The notes: generated by a model not told the origin, from the letters alone. Positions 26,501-32,167 are shown, numbered from the stretch's first letter. The stretch is 64,000 bases of DNA from Euleptes europaea (GCF_029931775.1 NC_079322.1:21278542-21342541); one strand, 5' to 3'. A program made the numbers and translations.

Positions 26501-27945
26501 GATCTCCCAGAGGTGCAACTGATCTCCAGATCACTGAGATCAATTCCCTGGAGCAAAAGGCTGCTTGGGGGGTCCCTCTCCTAACCCCATCCACCCCAGG
26601 CTCCATACCCAAATCACCAGGAATTTCCCAACTTGGAGTTGGCAACCCTACTTCAACGACATCACTATTAAAAGAAGGTAATAGCAAGAATCCCATTTCT
26701 CGAGGGGAAAGTTTCATATTTTTATCCTTACCACAGCAAAATGTAGAAGGTCATCTTCACCGTATTCATTTTTTAATCTTCTGAACAAGTTAACCACAGC
26801 TTTGCAAGGCCCACACCAAGCCTGATAAACATCCACTACTGAAAATACACACATACGCATACAGTCAGCCCTCAATGACCACATTTAAAAAAAAAATGAA
26901 CAAGAACTTCTCTGCTTCTGCAGAGGAAAAACTTGAAAATTGGAAATGCACCAGATTCCAGGGGAAAGGCCACAAATTAATAGCGGTGAACACTAATCAG
27001 TGGAAACAAATAGCCTCGTGCCAGGGCTACTCCGTCATATGCATAGTTCTGTGACTTCTCTGCGGTTGCCGCAATCCCACTGCTGCTGGGTGTCTGCTCT
27101 GCATCATAAATGTGCAGATTCAATGGTCATCTGCCATGGGGCTTAAACAAGATCAGACTCCAGATCTCTGATGTAAGGGAGCTGCTAGTTTGGATCCATC
27201 TGGGAAACTCTCACACCCAGAACCCTCCTGGACAGGATTAGTGGGGGTGGAGATTACAAGAGGACAAAATTCTGGGGACCAAGGCCCCATGAAACTGGCC
27301 AAATTGTTCATGATTTGCTTTTAGATGATATTGGAGTTGGATCTGGGTGATATATAAGTTGGTTATAGCCTTTCTTCGTAGGGTGGCCAGTGCTTAAAAT
27401 GACCCTTCCAACTGCCCCTTTAGTAATTGTTTGATCTGCAGCAAATCCATGCCATGAAAAGCTTCAACCGCCCATTTCCACACATTACGCATCTATTAAA
27501 GGAGAGGACATTTTTCTCCAGGCCAATTGGCACCGAGAATTGTTAATCCAGCCCTGCAGTAGGGTGTTTACACGAAGCAAGGTCTTAAAAGTAAAAACTA
27601 CACAAGGGAGAATTCATGTGACTCATTTTTGTGAGGAACCCCATGCAGTACAGCAGTGTGCACATGTTTTAGTAACCACATTGGGTACACAAAATGAAAC
27701 ATACACACACACACACACAAAGGCAATTTACTATTCAAGTAGAAGTGGGGAAATGTACCTGTTAGACCTTTAACCAATAACATTTCTTCCCACTGAGTCT
27801 GATTGAGTATTGTTGCCTGAAGTGAAGCAAACGTAGAATTTTGTTAGCTTTAAAGTGCTGAGGTTTCAAGTTAAAAATTTTTTTTTAAAGACAAGACGTT
27901 TACCTGCAGCTGAATTTCTTTTTTCTTGCCTGCCATGTTATTCCC
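40..27945 (-). CDS. NME8: NME8 (TXNDC3): thioredoxin + three NDP-kinase-like domains, 15 coding exons
   Basis: Spliced minus-strand gene. Fifteen exons join in phase to 1,806 coding bases, 601 residues plus stop, against about 588 in human. Visible parts in order: thioredoxin domain (about 10-125) with the redox motif WCGPC at 38-42 and a cis-Pro region at E83-P84; a shortened NDK domain 1 (about 155-231, IIKPDAV at 160-166, no His motif); an acidic Glu-rich linker (about 232-275); NDK2 (about 320-452); NDK3 (about 456-590). NDK3 keeps every nucleotide-binding residue I could align to NM23: K462, Y501, R537, T543, R557, N567, H570. NDK2 keeps Y366, R402, R422, N433 and H436 but has R327 in place of Lys. 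The family works in ciliary axonemes and the sperm fibrous sheath; in human, defects are linked to primary ciliary dyskinesia (established knowledge). The 3' UTR runs off the left edge. Any upstream non-coding exon was not located. Neighbouring GPR141 lies upstream in the same orientation, as in mammals. Confidence 0.96.
495..992. mobile_element. Tail-to-tail pair of 5S-rRNA-derived SINEs with one flanking direct repeat
   Basis: A plus-strand copy (about 525-737) has the 5S-like run from CCTGATCTCATCAGATCTC to TTGGATGGGAGACC, then a body ending in GCGACTTGACGGCACTT and a (CA)n tail (738-770). A minus-strand copy follows at 771-981. AGGGTTATATT occurs at 495-505 and 982-992, so the whole pair looks inserted as a unit. 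Bases 506-524 are a short inverted piece of the tail, suggesting inversion during reverse transcription. Confidence 0.85.
1450..1665. repeat. Foldback element with imperfect inverted arms
   Basis: The left arm (about 1452-1515, CACTGGAGGGTTTTTTGCTGG) pairs with the right arm (about 1590-1665, CCAGCAAAAGGCCCTCTGG). The AT-rich centre carries repeated CATTATAATGCTATAG units. It looks like a MITE; superfamily not determined. Confidence 0.6.
2187..2385. mobile_element. PLE terminal fragment (family with GAAGTGAGCTGTGGCTCAC)
   Basis: TAGCACCTTAAAGACTAAC and its inverse TTAGTCTTTAAGGTGCTAC bracket the signature GAAGAAGTGAGCTGTGGCTC. The same terminal sequence flanks the GIY-YIG fragment at 42.5-43.2 kb, so this is assigned to that Penelope-like family. 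Confidence 0.65.
2686..2830 (-). CDS. NME8: NME8 coding exon 14 (residues 471-518, NDK domain 3)
   Basis: Strong pyrimidine tract and TTTTAG acceptor, then [20 protein letters not shown] and [20 protein letters not shown]. Donor AA/GTAAGT. Y501 matches the nucleotide-binding Tyr. Ends in phase 2. Confidence 0.95.
2943..3590. mobile_element. TIR element (GGTCATTTATGCAGGGG ends)
   Basis: GGTCATTTATGCAGGGG at the left end pairs with CCCCTGCATAAATGGCC at the right end. No clear transposase and no clear target duplication. Related ends occur at 9.86-10.66 kb and 36.51 kb. Confidence 0.55.
3605..3745 (+). mobile_element. PLE terminal fragment, same family as 2187-2385
   Basis: Contains TCTGAAGAAGTGAGCTGTGG, then TTGTTAGTCTTTCAAGGTGC and CTAACATGGCTACCCATC. 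It abuts the right end of the preceding TIR element. Confidence 0.6.
4130..4440. repeat. Interspersed repeat starting TAGGGTTACCAA, hAT-like
   Basis: Starts like the hAT MITE but its body differs, with repeated GATGTCAC/GTGACATCA segments and an inverted GGGAGAGGTCTCCC centre. A loosely similar sequence lies at 45.9-46.4 kb. Right end uncertain. Confidence 0.35.
4681..4832 (-). CDS. NME8: NME8 coding exon 13 (residues 420-470, end of NDK2, start of NDK3)
   Basis: Reads [39 protein letters not shown] and HK. The NDK2 catalytic-His motif is NQLHGSAS with H436 present; the human protein, as I recall it, has Tyr there (NQLYGSDS). NDK3 begins with VIKPSAL, with Lys kept at 462. Donor GTGAAA. Ends in phase 1. 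Confidence 0.95.
5529..5578. repeat. (TG)n(AG)n microsatellite
   Basis: About nine TG units run directly into about seventeen AG units, in an NME8 intron. Confidence 0.95.
5645..5876 (+). mobile_element. Penelope-like fragment (GCTGGCGAAACGTCAGGAA family)
   Basis: Shares TTTTTGCAGGACAATGATTC, TGCCTGCCACAGCTGCTGGC and GAAAGCCTTCGACAATA with the longer inverted-repeat element at 39.34-39.97 kb. Confidence 0.7.
5936..5999. repeat. Palindromic MITE fragment (CAATCCTAA type)
   Basis: GTGCAATCTTAAACAGTTACA and the inverted AGGATTGCACT bracket a short centre. Related pieces lie at 12.83-12.97, 16.69-16.77 and 41.87 kb. Confidence 0.5.
6060..6475 (+). repeat. Duplicated intronic segment, copy 1
   Basis: Similar in order to 21165-21765: GACACTATAAAGAGAAAA, CAGATAACGCAGCATC, CTCAGAAAGTGTCATTA, GTGCAATATTATTTTG, AAATTTATGGATTTCTAA. 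This copy lacks the SINE found in copy 2. Confidence 0.75.
6777..6884 (-). CDS. NME8: NME8 coding exon 12 (residues 384-419, NDK domain 2)
   Basis: Reads [20 protein letters not shown] then [17 protein letters not shown]402 matches the phosphate-binding Arg (human NME8 reads WKQLLGP here). The usual Thr of GxTxP is not kept. Donor GTAATT. Ends in phase 2. Confidence 0.94.
7218..7420 (+). mobile_element. tRNA-derived SINE, old copy (GGCATGCAGAAGGTCCCAG type)
   Basis: GTAGAGTATCTGCCTGGCAT, AGAAGGTCCCAGATTAAAT and TAAGGCAGGCTTCCTGTG match the better copy at 21.34 kb. Confidence 0.7.
8244..8440 (+). mobile_element. 5S-rRNA-derived SINE
   Basis: CGATCTTGTCAGATCTCAGA and AGCTAAGCAGGGT are 5S-like. 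The body ends GCGACTTGACAGCACTT with a CATA-type tail. Confidence 0.8.
8533..8780 (-). mobile_element. tRNA-derived SINE (TGTAGTGGTTAAGAGCGG family)
   Basis: Read on the minus strand: a tRNA-like head with GTGTAGTGGTTAAGAGC, then GGGTGACCTTGGGCTAGTC, then a tail in AAAAACCAACTCTTCTTC. Confidence 0.8.
8783..8880 (-). mobile_element. hAT MITE fragment
   Basis: CCACCCTCTGAAGCTGCCAT and TTTCCTCCAGCAGAACTGGA match the minus orientation of the TAGGGTTGCCA family; both ends are worn. Confidence 0.5.
8955..9099 (-). CDS. NME8: NME8 coding exon 11 (residues 336-383, NDK domain 2)
   Basis: Reads [20 protein letters not shown], then [20 protein letters not shown] and PVLLEEMT, aligned with human DDVLRIIKDEDFKILEQRQV. 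Y366 matches the nucleotide-binding Tyr. Donor GTGCGC. Ends in phase 2. Confidence 0.94.
9430..9612 (-). mobile_element. L2-like LINE fragment
   Basis: The minus strand encodes [20 protein letters not shown] and [13 protein letters not shown], typical of the end of an L2/CR1-type reverse transcriptase (CNALYxGLP...LQLVQN...HWLP). Fragment only. Confidence 0.65.
9864..10664. mobile_element. TIR element (GGTCATTTATGCATGGG ends) with nested hAT MITE
   Basis: GGTCATTTATGCATGGG at 9864 is inverted as CCCATGCATAAATGACC ending at 10664. The body matches 49.97-50.52 kb (CATGAGTTTTCCATCCATTAG, CCTGAGCTCAGCCC). A MITE is nested at 10152-10361. No transposase seen. Confidence 0.75.
10152..10361 (-). 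mobile_element. hAT MITE, full length, 8-bp target duplication
   Basis: Ends TAGGGTTGCC and GGCAACCCTA; TTCCTGCT is duplicated at 10144-10151 and 10362-10369. The related sequence at 50222-50229 has TTCCTGCT once, so it serves as an empty site. Confidence 0.95.
11310..11815 (+). mobile_element. tRNA-derived SINE split by a MITE
   Basis: Pieces at about 11310-11445 and 11654-11815 contain ATCTGGAGAACTGGGTTTG, GGGTGACCTTGGGCCAGTC and AAAACCAATTCTTCTTC, belonging to the family seen at 8.5 and 56.2 kb. Confidence 0.75.
11446..11653 (-). mobile_element. hAT MITE nested in a SINE
   Basis: CTGCTGGA before and CTGCTGGG after form a near-perfect 8-bp target duplication inside the SINE. Confidence 0.92.
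12063..12241 (-). CDS. NME8: NME8 coding exon 10 (residues 276-335, start of NDK domain 2)
   Basis: Reads [20 protein letters not shown], then [12 protein letters not shown] and [16 protein letters not shown]. The first NDK2 strand has Arg (R327) where active kinases have Lys; human NME8 also has Arg there. CTTTGTTAG acceptor, GTGAGT donor. Ends in phase 1. Confidence 0.95.
12353..12647 (-). mobile_element. Sauria-type tRNA SINE with 11-bp target duplication
   Basis: On the minus strand the tRNA-like head has GAGTGTTAAGCTGCAGTAC and GAGTTCGATCCCGATGGAA; the body has GAAGATGACTGGGGAAGGCA and GGCAAACCACCCCGTAAA; the tail is CACCTTTACCTTT. TCTTGCTGAAA is present on both sides (12342-12352, 12648-12658). 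This family is known from squamates. Confidence 0.93.
12823..12975. repeat. Palindromic MITE copies (AAGGTGTAACTCTG type)
   Basis: GAGTCAATGGGCTTACAAAG and GTGTAACTCTGTGCAGTGC followed by a second similar half. Fragmentary. Confidence 0.4.
12976..14227. other. Intronic sequence, no recognised feature
   Basis: AT-rich NME8 intron. I see no repeat with clear ends and no exon. Confidence 0.6.
14228..14415. mobile_element. hAT-like MITE with GGTTCCCAAAC ends
   Basis: GGTTCCCAAACTTTTTGAGTC at the left and CACAGTTTGGGAAC at the right are inverted ends typical of hAT non-autonomous elements. A poly-C run lies in the middle. Confidence 0.6.
14583..14832 (-). mobile_element. tRNA-derived SINE (TGGTTAAGAGC family)
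   Basis: Minus-strand head AGCATGGTGTAGTGGTTAAG, middle CTGGGTGACCTTGGGCTAG, and tail end in AACTCTTATTC. Confidence 0.75.
14992..15194 (-). CDS. NME8: NME8 coding exon 9 (residues 209-275, end of NDK1 and Glu-rich linker)
   Basis: Starts [20 protein letters not shown], the short end of NDK1 without a catalytic-His half. A linker rich in Glu and Lys follows, including six consecutive Glu. The donor AA/GTAGGT leaves two bases; splicing one codon later would create a stop, so this donor is required. Confidence 0.93.
15320..16035 (+). mobile_element. hAT MITE interrupted by a LINE
   Basis: Left part 15320-15380 from TAGGGTTGCCAACTGCCAGG and right part 15877-16035 ending ACCTGCCAACCCTA make one MITE. 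Confidence 0.9.
15381..15876 (-). mobile_element. 5'-truncated LINE 3' end, (TTGA)n tail, nested in MITE
   Basis: GATCTCCAGC is duplicated at both junctions. On the minus strand the frame carries a CCHC-like end motif ([18 protein letters not shown]) and then [14 protein letters not shown] and stop; the tail is TTGATTGATTGA. LINE clade not determined. Confidence 0.85.
16198..16406 (+). mobile_element. hAT MITE
   Basis: Starts at a worn ACCAACCTCCAGGTGG and ends CTGGCAACCCTA. Target site not disturbed by a PLE. Confidence 0.85.
16609..16640. repeat. (CT)n/(TA)n low-complexity
   Basis: Short run of CT units followed by CTATCTATATATA. Confidence 0.85.
16690..16775. repeat. Palindromic MITE (CCTAAGCAGAGTTATACCC)
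   Basis: CCTAAGCAGAGTTATACCC and the inverted GGGTATGCTTAGG flank CATTGACATCAATGG. A common small palindromic repeat type. Confidence 0.65.
17195..17325 (-). mobile_element. 5S-derived SINE, diverged
   Basis: Minus strand reads TATAGCCCAATCTCGTCAGA, AGAAGCGAAGCAGGGGCAG and GGAAAGCAATGGCAAACCAC. The 3' tail is missing. Confidence 0.7.
17589..17681 (-). CDS. NME8: NME8 coding exon 8 (residues 178-208, NDK domain 1)
   Basis: Reads [20 protein letters not shown] then [11 protein letters not shown], aligned with human ITKAGFIIEAEHKTVLTEEQ. The acceptor GAAG is preceded by only a modest pyrimidine run. Donor GTAAAA. Phase 0 on both sides. Confidence 0.92.
18210..18505. repeat. Long-arm palindromic element in an NME8 intron
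   Basis: GGATTCTCATTTTCCTTGC and CTAGTGGTCGATTC on the left are inverted on the right as GACCACTACAGG and GAAAATGAGAATCC. Arms are about 110 bases around 18355. It ends about 55 bases from the donor side of coding exon 7. Confidence 0.75.
18558..18634 (-). CDS. NME8: NME8 coding exon 7 (residues 152-177, start of NDK domain 1)
   Basis: Reads [20 protein letters not shown] then EEIIQT. The IIKPDAV strand is the hallmark start of an NDP-kinase fold. TTTCAG acceptor, ACG/GTAAAT donor. Ends in phase 0. Confidence 0.94.
18706..19044. mobile_element. Tc1/mariner-like (Tigger/pogo type?) element with nested MITE piece
   Basis: GTTGAGTACCCCTTATCTGGA at the left is inverted at the right (TTGTCTAGGTAAGGGATACTC). 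The internal text about 'GGACCAGAAGTG' and ATACATAATGGAATATTG resembles known vertebrate Tigger-like elements; family is tentative. Confidence 0.6.
18938..19019 (+). mobile_element. hAT MITE 3' part
   Basis: Ends CCTTCCACTGGTGGTGAACT and TTGGCAACCCTA; the left part is missing. It lies inside the preceding element. Confidence 0.75.
19405..19471 (-). CDS. NME8: NME8 coding exon 6 (residues 130-151, acidic linker) with probable GC donor
   Basis: Begins after TTTTCAG with [15 protein letters not shown] and continues in an acidic run to EEEEAG. The next exon needs phase 1. No good GT gives that phase, but GGAG/GCGAGT does and matches the donor consensus at every position except T to C, so a GC-AG intron is the best reading. 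The alternative GT at 19395-19394 also keeps phase but has a poor context (GTTGCC) and would add three residues. Confidence 0.8.
20066..20206 (+). mobile_element. hAT MITE 3' part
   Basis: From GTTCACCTGGAGAAAATGGC to GGGACCTGGCAACCCTA; 5' part absent. Confidence 0.85.
20270..20700 (+). mobile_element. tRNA-derived SINE split by a MITE
   Basis: AACCTCTGCTTTGCATGCAG and CAGGTTCTATCCCCAGCATT, then after the MITE GCTCTGCCTGAGACCCTGAA and TTGATGGACCAATAGTGTG. Same family as 21.34 kb. Confidence 0.8.
20374..20582 (-). mobile_element. hAT MITE nested in SINE
   Basis: TAGGGTTGCCAGCTCCGGGT to GGTTAGCAAACCTA. The flanks share the short GTAG of an imperfect target duplication. Confidence 0.88.
21165..21765 (+). 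repeat. Duplicated intronic segment, copy 2, with SINE insertion
   Basis: Parallels 6060-6475. GCTGTTTT and ATCCAGGGAGTGATATATTT are separated by a SINE here but continuous in copy 1. Confidence 0.75.
21337..21548 (+). mobile_element. tRNA-derived SINE (GGGGCTGTGGCTCAG head)
   Basis: Good A and B box-like parts (GTGGCTCAGTTTGTAGAGC, GGTTCAATCCCCAGC), body GCCTGAGACCCTAGAGAGCC, and end GGCAGCTTCATGTGTTC. Confidence 0.85.
22005..22085 (-). mobile_element. tRNA-derived SINE head fragment
   Basis: Minus strand: GAGAGGCCCTGACTCAGTGG and GGTTCAATCCCTGGCATCTC. Only the head part is present. Confidence 0.75.
22270..22386 (-). CDS. NME8: NME8 coding exon 5 (residues 91-129, end of thioredoxin domain)
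   Basis: 117-base exon from [20 protein letters not shown] to [13 protein letters not shown], closely matching human GKIIEKIQGANAPLVNKKV to ERKIAAGEMARPQ. It holds the last strand and helix of the thioredoxin fold. ACAG acceptor, GTAACC donor. Phase 0 on both sides. Confidence 0.94.
22890..23110 (+). mobile_element. tRNA-derived SINE, GCAGAGTGGTATAGTGGTT type
   Basis: GGTATAGTGGTTAGAATGT, GGTTTGAATCCCCACTCTG, GGGTCGTTGTGAGGATACAG, and an A-rich end AATAAAATAAAACAAA. Confidence 0.75.
23213..24018 (-). mobile_element. hAT MITE carrying PLE insertion 1
   Basis: Perfect 8-bp target duplication AAAATCAG (23205-23212, 24019-24026) frames the interrupted MITE, so the MITE arrived first and the 591-bp element later. 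Confidence 0.95.
23404..23994. mobile_element. Non-autonomous PLE-type element 1, inverted repeats, in MITE site
   Basis: Flanked by AGTACCTGGAGGTT at 23390-23403 and 23995-24008 (14 bp). Arms of about 180 bases (about 23452-23632 and 23809-23994) are inverted (AATACAACATTTACTTGAAA at the inner edge). The left side has a ~48-base one-sided extension, the asymmetric layout usual for Penelope-like ends. No coding part. Confidence 0.85.
24392..24598 (+). mobile_element. hAT MITE with target duplication CTGACTAT/C
   Basis: CTGACTAT before and CTGACTAC after; worn left end GAGAGTTGCC, intact right end GGCAACCCTA. Confidence 0.92.
24648..24855 (+). mobile_element. hAT MITE with perfect 8-bp duplication
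   Basis: GGTACCAC on both sides (24640-24647 and 24856-24863). Confidence 0.96.
25215..25422 (+). mobile_element. hAT MITE with perfect 8-bp duplication
   Basis: TTGTATCT at 25207-25214 and 25423-25430. It lies about 170 bases downstream of NME8 coding exon 4. Confidence 0.96.
25595..25666 (-). CDS. NME8: NME8 coding exon 4 (residues 67-90)
   Basis: 72-base exon reading [20 protein letters not shown] then IFCV, matching human [20 protein letters not shown]. It carries the probable cis-proline (P84) facing the active site. Donor GTAAGC. Phase 0 on both sides. Confidence 0.94.
26129..26262 (+). mobile_element. hAT MITE 3' part
   Basis: From TTCACCTGGGGAAAATGGCC to GGACCTGGCATCCCA. Confidence 0.8.
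26470..26650 (+). mobile_element. hAT MITE, diverged
   Basis: TAGGATTGCC to GGCAACCCTA with partial duplication CTTCA on each side. It ends about 80 bases downstream of NME8 coding exon 3. Confidence 0.85.
26732..26838 (-). CDS. NME8: NME8 coding exon 3 (residues 31-66, thioredoxin active site)
   Basis: Reads [19 protein letters not shown] and onward to LLHFAV. The dithiol motif WCGPC lies at residues 38-42, so the redox cysteines are intact. TAG-type acceptor and GTAAGG donor are present. Ends in phase 0. Confidence 0.96.
26839..27758. other. NME8 intron between coding exons 3 and 2
   Basis: Mostly unique-looking; only a short (AC)n run at 27703-27720 stands out. Confidence 0.6.
27759..27816 (-). 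CDS. NME8: NME8 coding exon 2 (residues 12-30)
   Basis: CAG/GT-bounded 58-base exon reading [19 protein letters not shown], aligned with human TVINNQSLWDEMLQNKGLT. It is the first strand and helix of the thioredoxin fold. Ends in phase 1. Confidence 0.93.
27904..27945 (-). CDS. NME8: NME8 coding exon 1 (residues 1-11, start codon)
   Basis: ATG at 27936-27934 begins [11 protein letters not shown], matching the start of human NME8 (MASKKREVQLQ). A GT donor follows CAG at 27904. An AG acceptor just upstream (exon edge about 27945) suggests the 5' UTR continues in an earlier exon that I could not place. Ends in phase 0. Confidence 0.9.
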
Positions 27946-28140
27946 CTATAGTTGTATTTAAAAAAAAAAAAAAAGCATGAACCACAATTCTCTCAGCTTC
28001 CTTGATTGGTCCAAACTTAATGTTTTATTTCTTAATACTAAATTAATATGTACCTGGTAGCAGAATAACCAGTGTATAGGCATCCCTTGTACTCTCATAG
28101 CTGTACTATGGTTCCAACTGAAGAAATACTTGGTTAGCAG

Positions 28141-28344
28141 TAGGGTTGCCAACCTCCAGGTACTAGCTGGAGATCTGCTGCTATTACAACTGATCTCCAG
28201 CCAATATAGATCAGTTCCCCTGGAGAAAATGGCCTCTTTGGCAATTGGTCTCTATGGCATTGAAATCCCTCCCCAAGCCCCATCCTCCTCAGGCTCCGCC
28301 CCAAAAACCTCCCACCGGTGGTGAAGAGGGACCTGGCAACCCTA
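28141..28344 (+). mobile_element. hAT MITE with perfect 8-bp duplication, upstream of NME8 start
   Basis: GTTAGCAG at 28133-28140 and 28345-28352. It lies about 200 bases upstream of the first coding exon. Confidence 0.96.
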
Positions 28345-28510
28345 GTTAGCAGAGTGCTCGAGGTGCATGTCACAGTGGAATTTTCCTGGTGTGTGTTTGC
28401 TGCCGAGAAACAAAGCTTTATCTTTGTAAAACTAATATGAGTCCTTTATTGTAAGGAACCCCATTCTAGACAGGATAGAGACAGGATTCTAATCTAGTCT
28501 AACTAGCTAG

Positions 28511-28568
28511 GATGGATGGATGGATGGATGGATGGATGGATGGATGGATGGATGGATGGATGGATGGA
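28511..28568. repeat. (GGAT)n microsatellite
   Basis: About fourteen near-perfect GGAT units. Confidence 0.97.
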
Positions 28569-29789
28569 GATATAGGAGGCAGGTCCTGCCCTCATGGGGC
28601 CAAGATGGAGAAGTGTGGTATGGAGAGAAGGTATCATCTGGAATGAAGGAAGTTTCCCTGAGAGTAGCAATCCACCCATCAAAGGGATAACATCAGAGCA
28701 GCAGGAAAGAAGGATGCTCAGGGTCCTGACCTGTCTATCTCTCTGACTCTCTATCGTCCCCCTCTCAAATTTGAGCCTAAGAGACAGCACAAAGTCCTTC
28801 ACTTGCAACAGCATTGACATGATGATGATTCTCCATTTTGTAGTCATTGTCACTAAGAAGTCAGATCATGCAGATTAGCAATGGAGCATCCACACAGGAG
28901 TGTTCTGCACACCTTTCTCCATCTGCTGCCACTGCTCAGCATTTTTTCCCACTTGTTGCTGTTTCATCCAAGGAATTTGGGGGGGGGGCTCTAAAAAGCT
29001 GTATCGTATTATAGTATCACACTCAGAACTGCTCATATGTATGTAGATTATGGACCTAGCTACTCCTGAATCTGATTATTCTTTTACCTTTGGTAGCACA
29101 TGATAATTATTTACGACTATTGCTGCAGTCTTCAAAGGCAAACCAAGCAAGCCTGGGCTGCCAGAACACTAGACAAATACTACAACTTAAGCATATTTAC
29201 TTGGGGAAAATAAGACTATTGGGTTACATCTTTTTTTATACCAGCAGAAAGAATTAGATAGCAAAGCGGAAGATGAGTCAAAGAGAAACTCACACTACAG
29301 ACAGAGAATGGCAGCATATAGACCAATGCTTTGCTATAAGAACAGTTCTGCAAATTGAAACACTTGAAAGTCACCAAGGACATACACTTTTTGCCATTTT
29401 GAAAACAATGATTTAAACTAGCCATCTAGACTAATCCCATTATTAGTCGTGCTATTTTCTTTAGAAAGCTATGCATAATTCTATAAATTGGTAGCATAAG
29501 TTTGTATTTCATGCTGACAAATGAACATTACCAACCCCTGCAGTATCTGAGACACACAGCTTTACAGCTGCTGGTATGCATTCATATAAAACATTCGCAC
29601 ACAACGCCCATCCACAGTGGTGCCTACTGGTTACAGCTTGGCATTTGCAGTTTTCAGGGGTTGAGAAGATTGTCGTGGAACTTAATGAAGTGTTTTTTAA
29701 AGTGTCTCACTTTCAGAAAACATAAAAGGTTGGATTCAACCAGCATGTGCAATCTTACCTAATTTCCCTCCACATTAAAGCCCCCCTTC
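28569..29789. other. Upstream of NME8 coding exons, possible promoter side
   Basis: Unique-looking AT-rich sequence. A non-coding first exon and promoter would be expected between here and GPR141, but I cannot place them. Confidence 0.4.
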
Positions 29790-30598
29790 TAGGGTTGCCA
29801 ACCTCCAGGTACTCAACCAAAAGCAAGTTAGCCTGCTGTAATATGAGGTCAAAAAACAACAACCAGGCGTTCAAAATAAGGAAAACATAGCAATAATACT
29901 GTCAGGATCCCTAACAAGTGTATCAGAGTAGTCTATTGTATAGATAACCAAATATACTATACAATCATGCAATGCAAGATGCAATACAAGAAAACCAGGT
30001 GTTACAAAGAATGTCCAAAGAATAAAATCCAAATAGAGTCCAGATACTGAAGATACTCCTTGAGATCAAGGAATCCAATAGGTACGATCTCCCCAGGAAC
30101 CACGTTGTCCATGGAAGGGTTACTGAACCGTGGATAAAGAGTCCAGCTTTCATTGACTTCACTCTGGGGAGATCGTACCTATTGGATTCCTTGATCTCAA
30201 GGAGTGTCTTACTTCAGTATCTGGACTCTATTTGGATTTTATTCTTTGGACATTCTTTGTAGCACCTGGTTTTCTTGTATTGCATCTTGCATTGCATGAC
30301 TGTATAGTATATTTGATTATCTATACAATAGACTACTCTGATACACTTGTTAGTGATCCTGACAGTATTATTGCTATGTTTTCCTTATTTTGAACGCCTG
30401 GTTGTTGTTTAACCCCCAGGTACTAGCTGGAGATCTTCTACCATTACAACTGATCGCCAGCCGATACAGTTCACCTGGAGAAAATGGCCACTTTGGCAAT
30501 TGGACTGTATGGCGTTGAAGTCCCTCCCCAAACCTCGCCTCCTCAGGCTCTGCCCCAAAAAACTCCCGCCGGTGGCAAAGAGGGACCTAGCAACCCTA
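29790..30598 (+). mobile_element. hAT MITE carrying PLE insertion 2
   Basis: Left end TAGGGTTGCCAACCTCCAGG; right part from CCAGGTACTAGCTGGAGATC to GCAACCCTA. Interrupted at 29814. Confidence 0.93.
29814..30410. mobile_element. Non-autonomous PLE-type element 2, inverted repeats, in MITE site
   Basis: Flanked by AACCTCCAGGTACT (29800-29813) and AACCCCCAGGTACT (30411-30424). Arms of about 245 bases (about 29853-30093 and 30166-30410) are near-perfect inverses; a ~38-base extension lies on the left side only. Centre AACCACGTTGTCCATGG. No coding part. Confidence 0.88.
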
Positions 30599-31343
30599 CC
30601 CCGTCCCTCGTAGCTTTTGTACATGTAGGGCCCACTATTTTCAGTATAGCTGATTTTGATAATCAAAGAGAATTCCTCCTTCCTTATTTCACCAACAGAA
30701 AAGCTGGTTAGATTCAACCAATGGCATGTACCCAACAACAGAGATCCAATGACTCATGGGTGCTCCAATCTTCACTATAGGAGACGGTGATTTCTGATTG
30801 TTTCCCCCACACACAGAGACCCCAAATTTGTCCCTTTGTTTCCCCTGATCCCCAGGAATAAACGTTTAGGAGACTCAGTGGGATGCAGCTGGTGGAGGAA
30901 ATGGGGAAATCTCATTCCATAAAGTTCATGGATACATGCCAGTGTGGTTTAGTAGTGAGATAGCCACTTGCTGTCCTATTTCCCAGTATACATTTGGAGA
31001 ACCTTTCTTAACGTAGGCTTTTGAGAGCTAGAGAAAGCTCCCCCTTCCATCCTCAGGGTTAACAAACACCACCAAAGCAAGGTAATCTTGGACAAAACAG
31101 CAAGCTCACCCACCCCACAAGATTTCCTCTTCTAAATGTACAATAAATATGTATATTGGCAGTCTCTCCATGCTCATGTTCTTAGACAATACCCACAGTG
31201 ATAATGAGCCCAGGTTCACCACTGCCGTACATGAAGTAAACTCCGTAAAAGAAGGAGAACTGAAGGAGAGCTGGGCCAACAGTCAGTTGGCTGCTGTTGC
31301 TATGGATACCAGAGAACATCCTTCTAGAAGCCAACAATAAGGT

Positions 31344-31369
31344 ACATGTGTGTGTGTGTGTGTGTGTGT
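31344..31369. repeat. (TG)n microsatellite
   Basis: About twelve TG units. Confidence 0.9.
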
Positions 31370-31571
31370 AGGGAGGGGGGAGACAGGAGAATAAATAGCT
31401 AGGTTGGATTTGAAGGTTGTTGGGTGGTAGGCCGACAGCCTATGCATCCACACACATCAAAGAATTATATTAGATTTGCACAACTTCTTCTGATCCGCTC
31501 AGCCAAATGTAGTCCACCAGCCATGTTTGATGGTCTTCCAGGTGTGTGATTGTTTTTGCACTCGAAGGCAG

Positions 31572-32020
31572 TGTGAGGGATTGCTCTGTTCTGTGTCTGG
31601 ACTGTCCGTACAAGCGACAGGCCAGGTCTCTGTCAGTAGAAGGGTTCAGGTCTTGGCTGGACTGTTTCCCATTTAGGCCCCTGCTGGAATGTCTCGTTCG
31701 CTTTCCTTTCCTCATTCCCACCTCCCTCCTCCGACCTTGGCTTTCTCAGGTTTGAGTTAACGAGCTCCTCTGATGTCTTTGATGTGTATTCAGTAGCTTA
31801 GCTCAGCGCTGTTATCACTTGGTTCTCAAAACATGCAACCGGCGTCTGCAAAATAGAACTGTTTATATTCTAGCCCTTTTGACTATGTGAGCACTTGTAG
31901 CTTTGTACCATGTAGGCCCTGACCATACCTGATGGTTTCCAATAAACTTACCTGCTTCTGAATGGTCGTCTGAGCGAGTGATTTTATGGAAATAGCCCAG
32001 GGAGGTTGGAGACCCTCACA
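31572..32020 (+). mobile_element. Solo LTR of an endogenous retrovirus-like element (fossil)
   Basis: About 449 bases from TGTGAGGG to CCCTCACA, with an AATAAA signal at 31941-31946 and GGCAG repeated on both sides (31567-31571, 32021-32025). No internal region remains. Intact ends and duplication suggest moderate age; family not determined. Confidence 0.8.
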
Positions 32021-32167
32021 GGCAGGCAGTAAAAGGAGATGGCTCATTGAAGCCCTGGTGTGCTGCCATGCATGGCTGGTGATCTGGGTTCAGCCCTGAG
32101 AATCACAAGCTGCATAGCCCCAGATTATATGATGACATTCTTGTATTTGCTCCTATATTCGCCTTAA

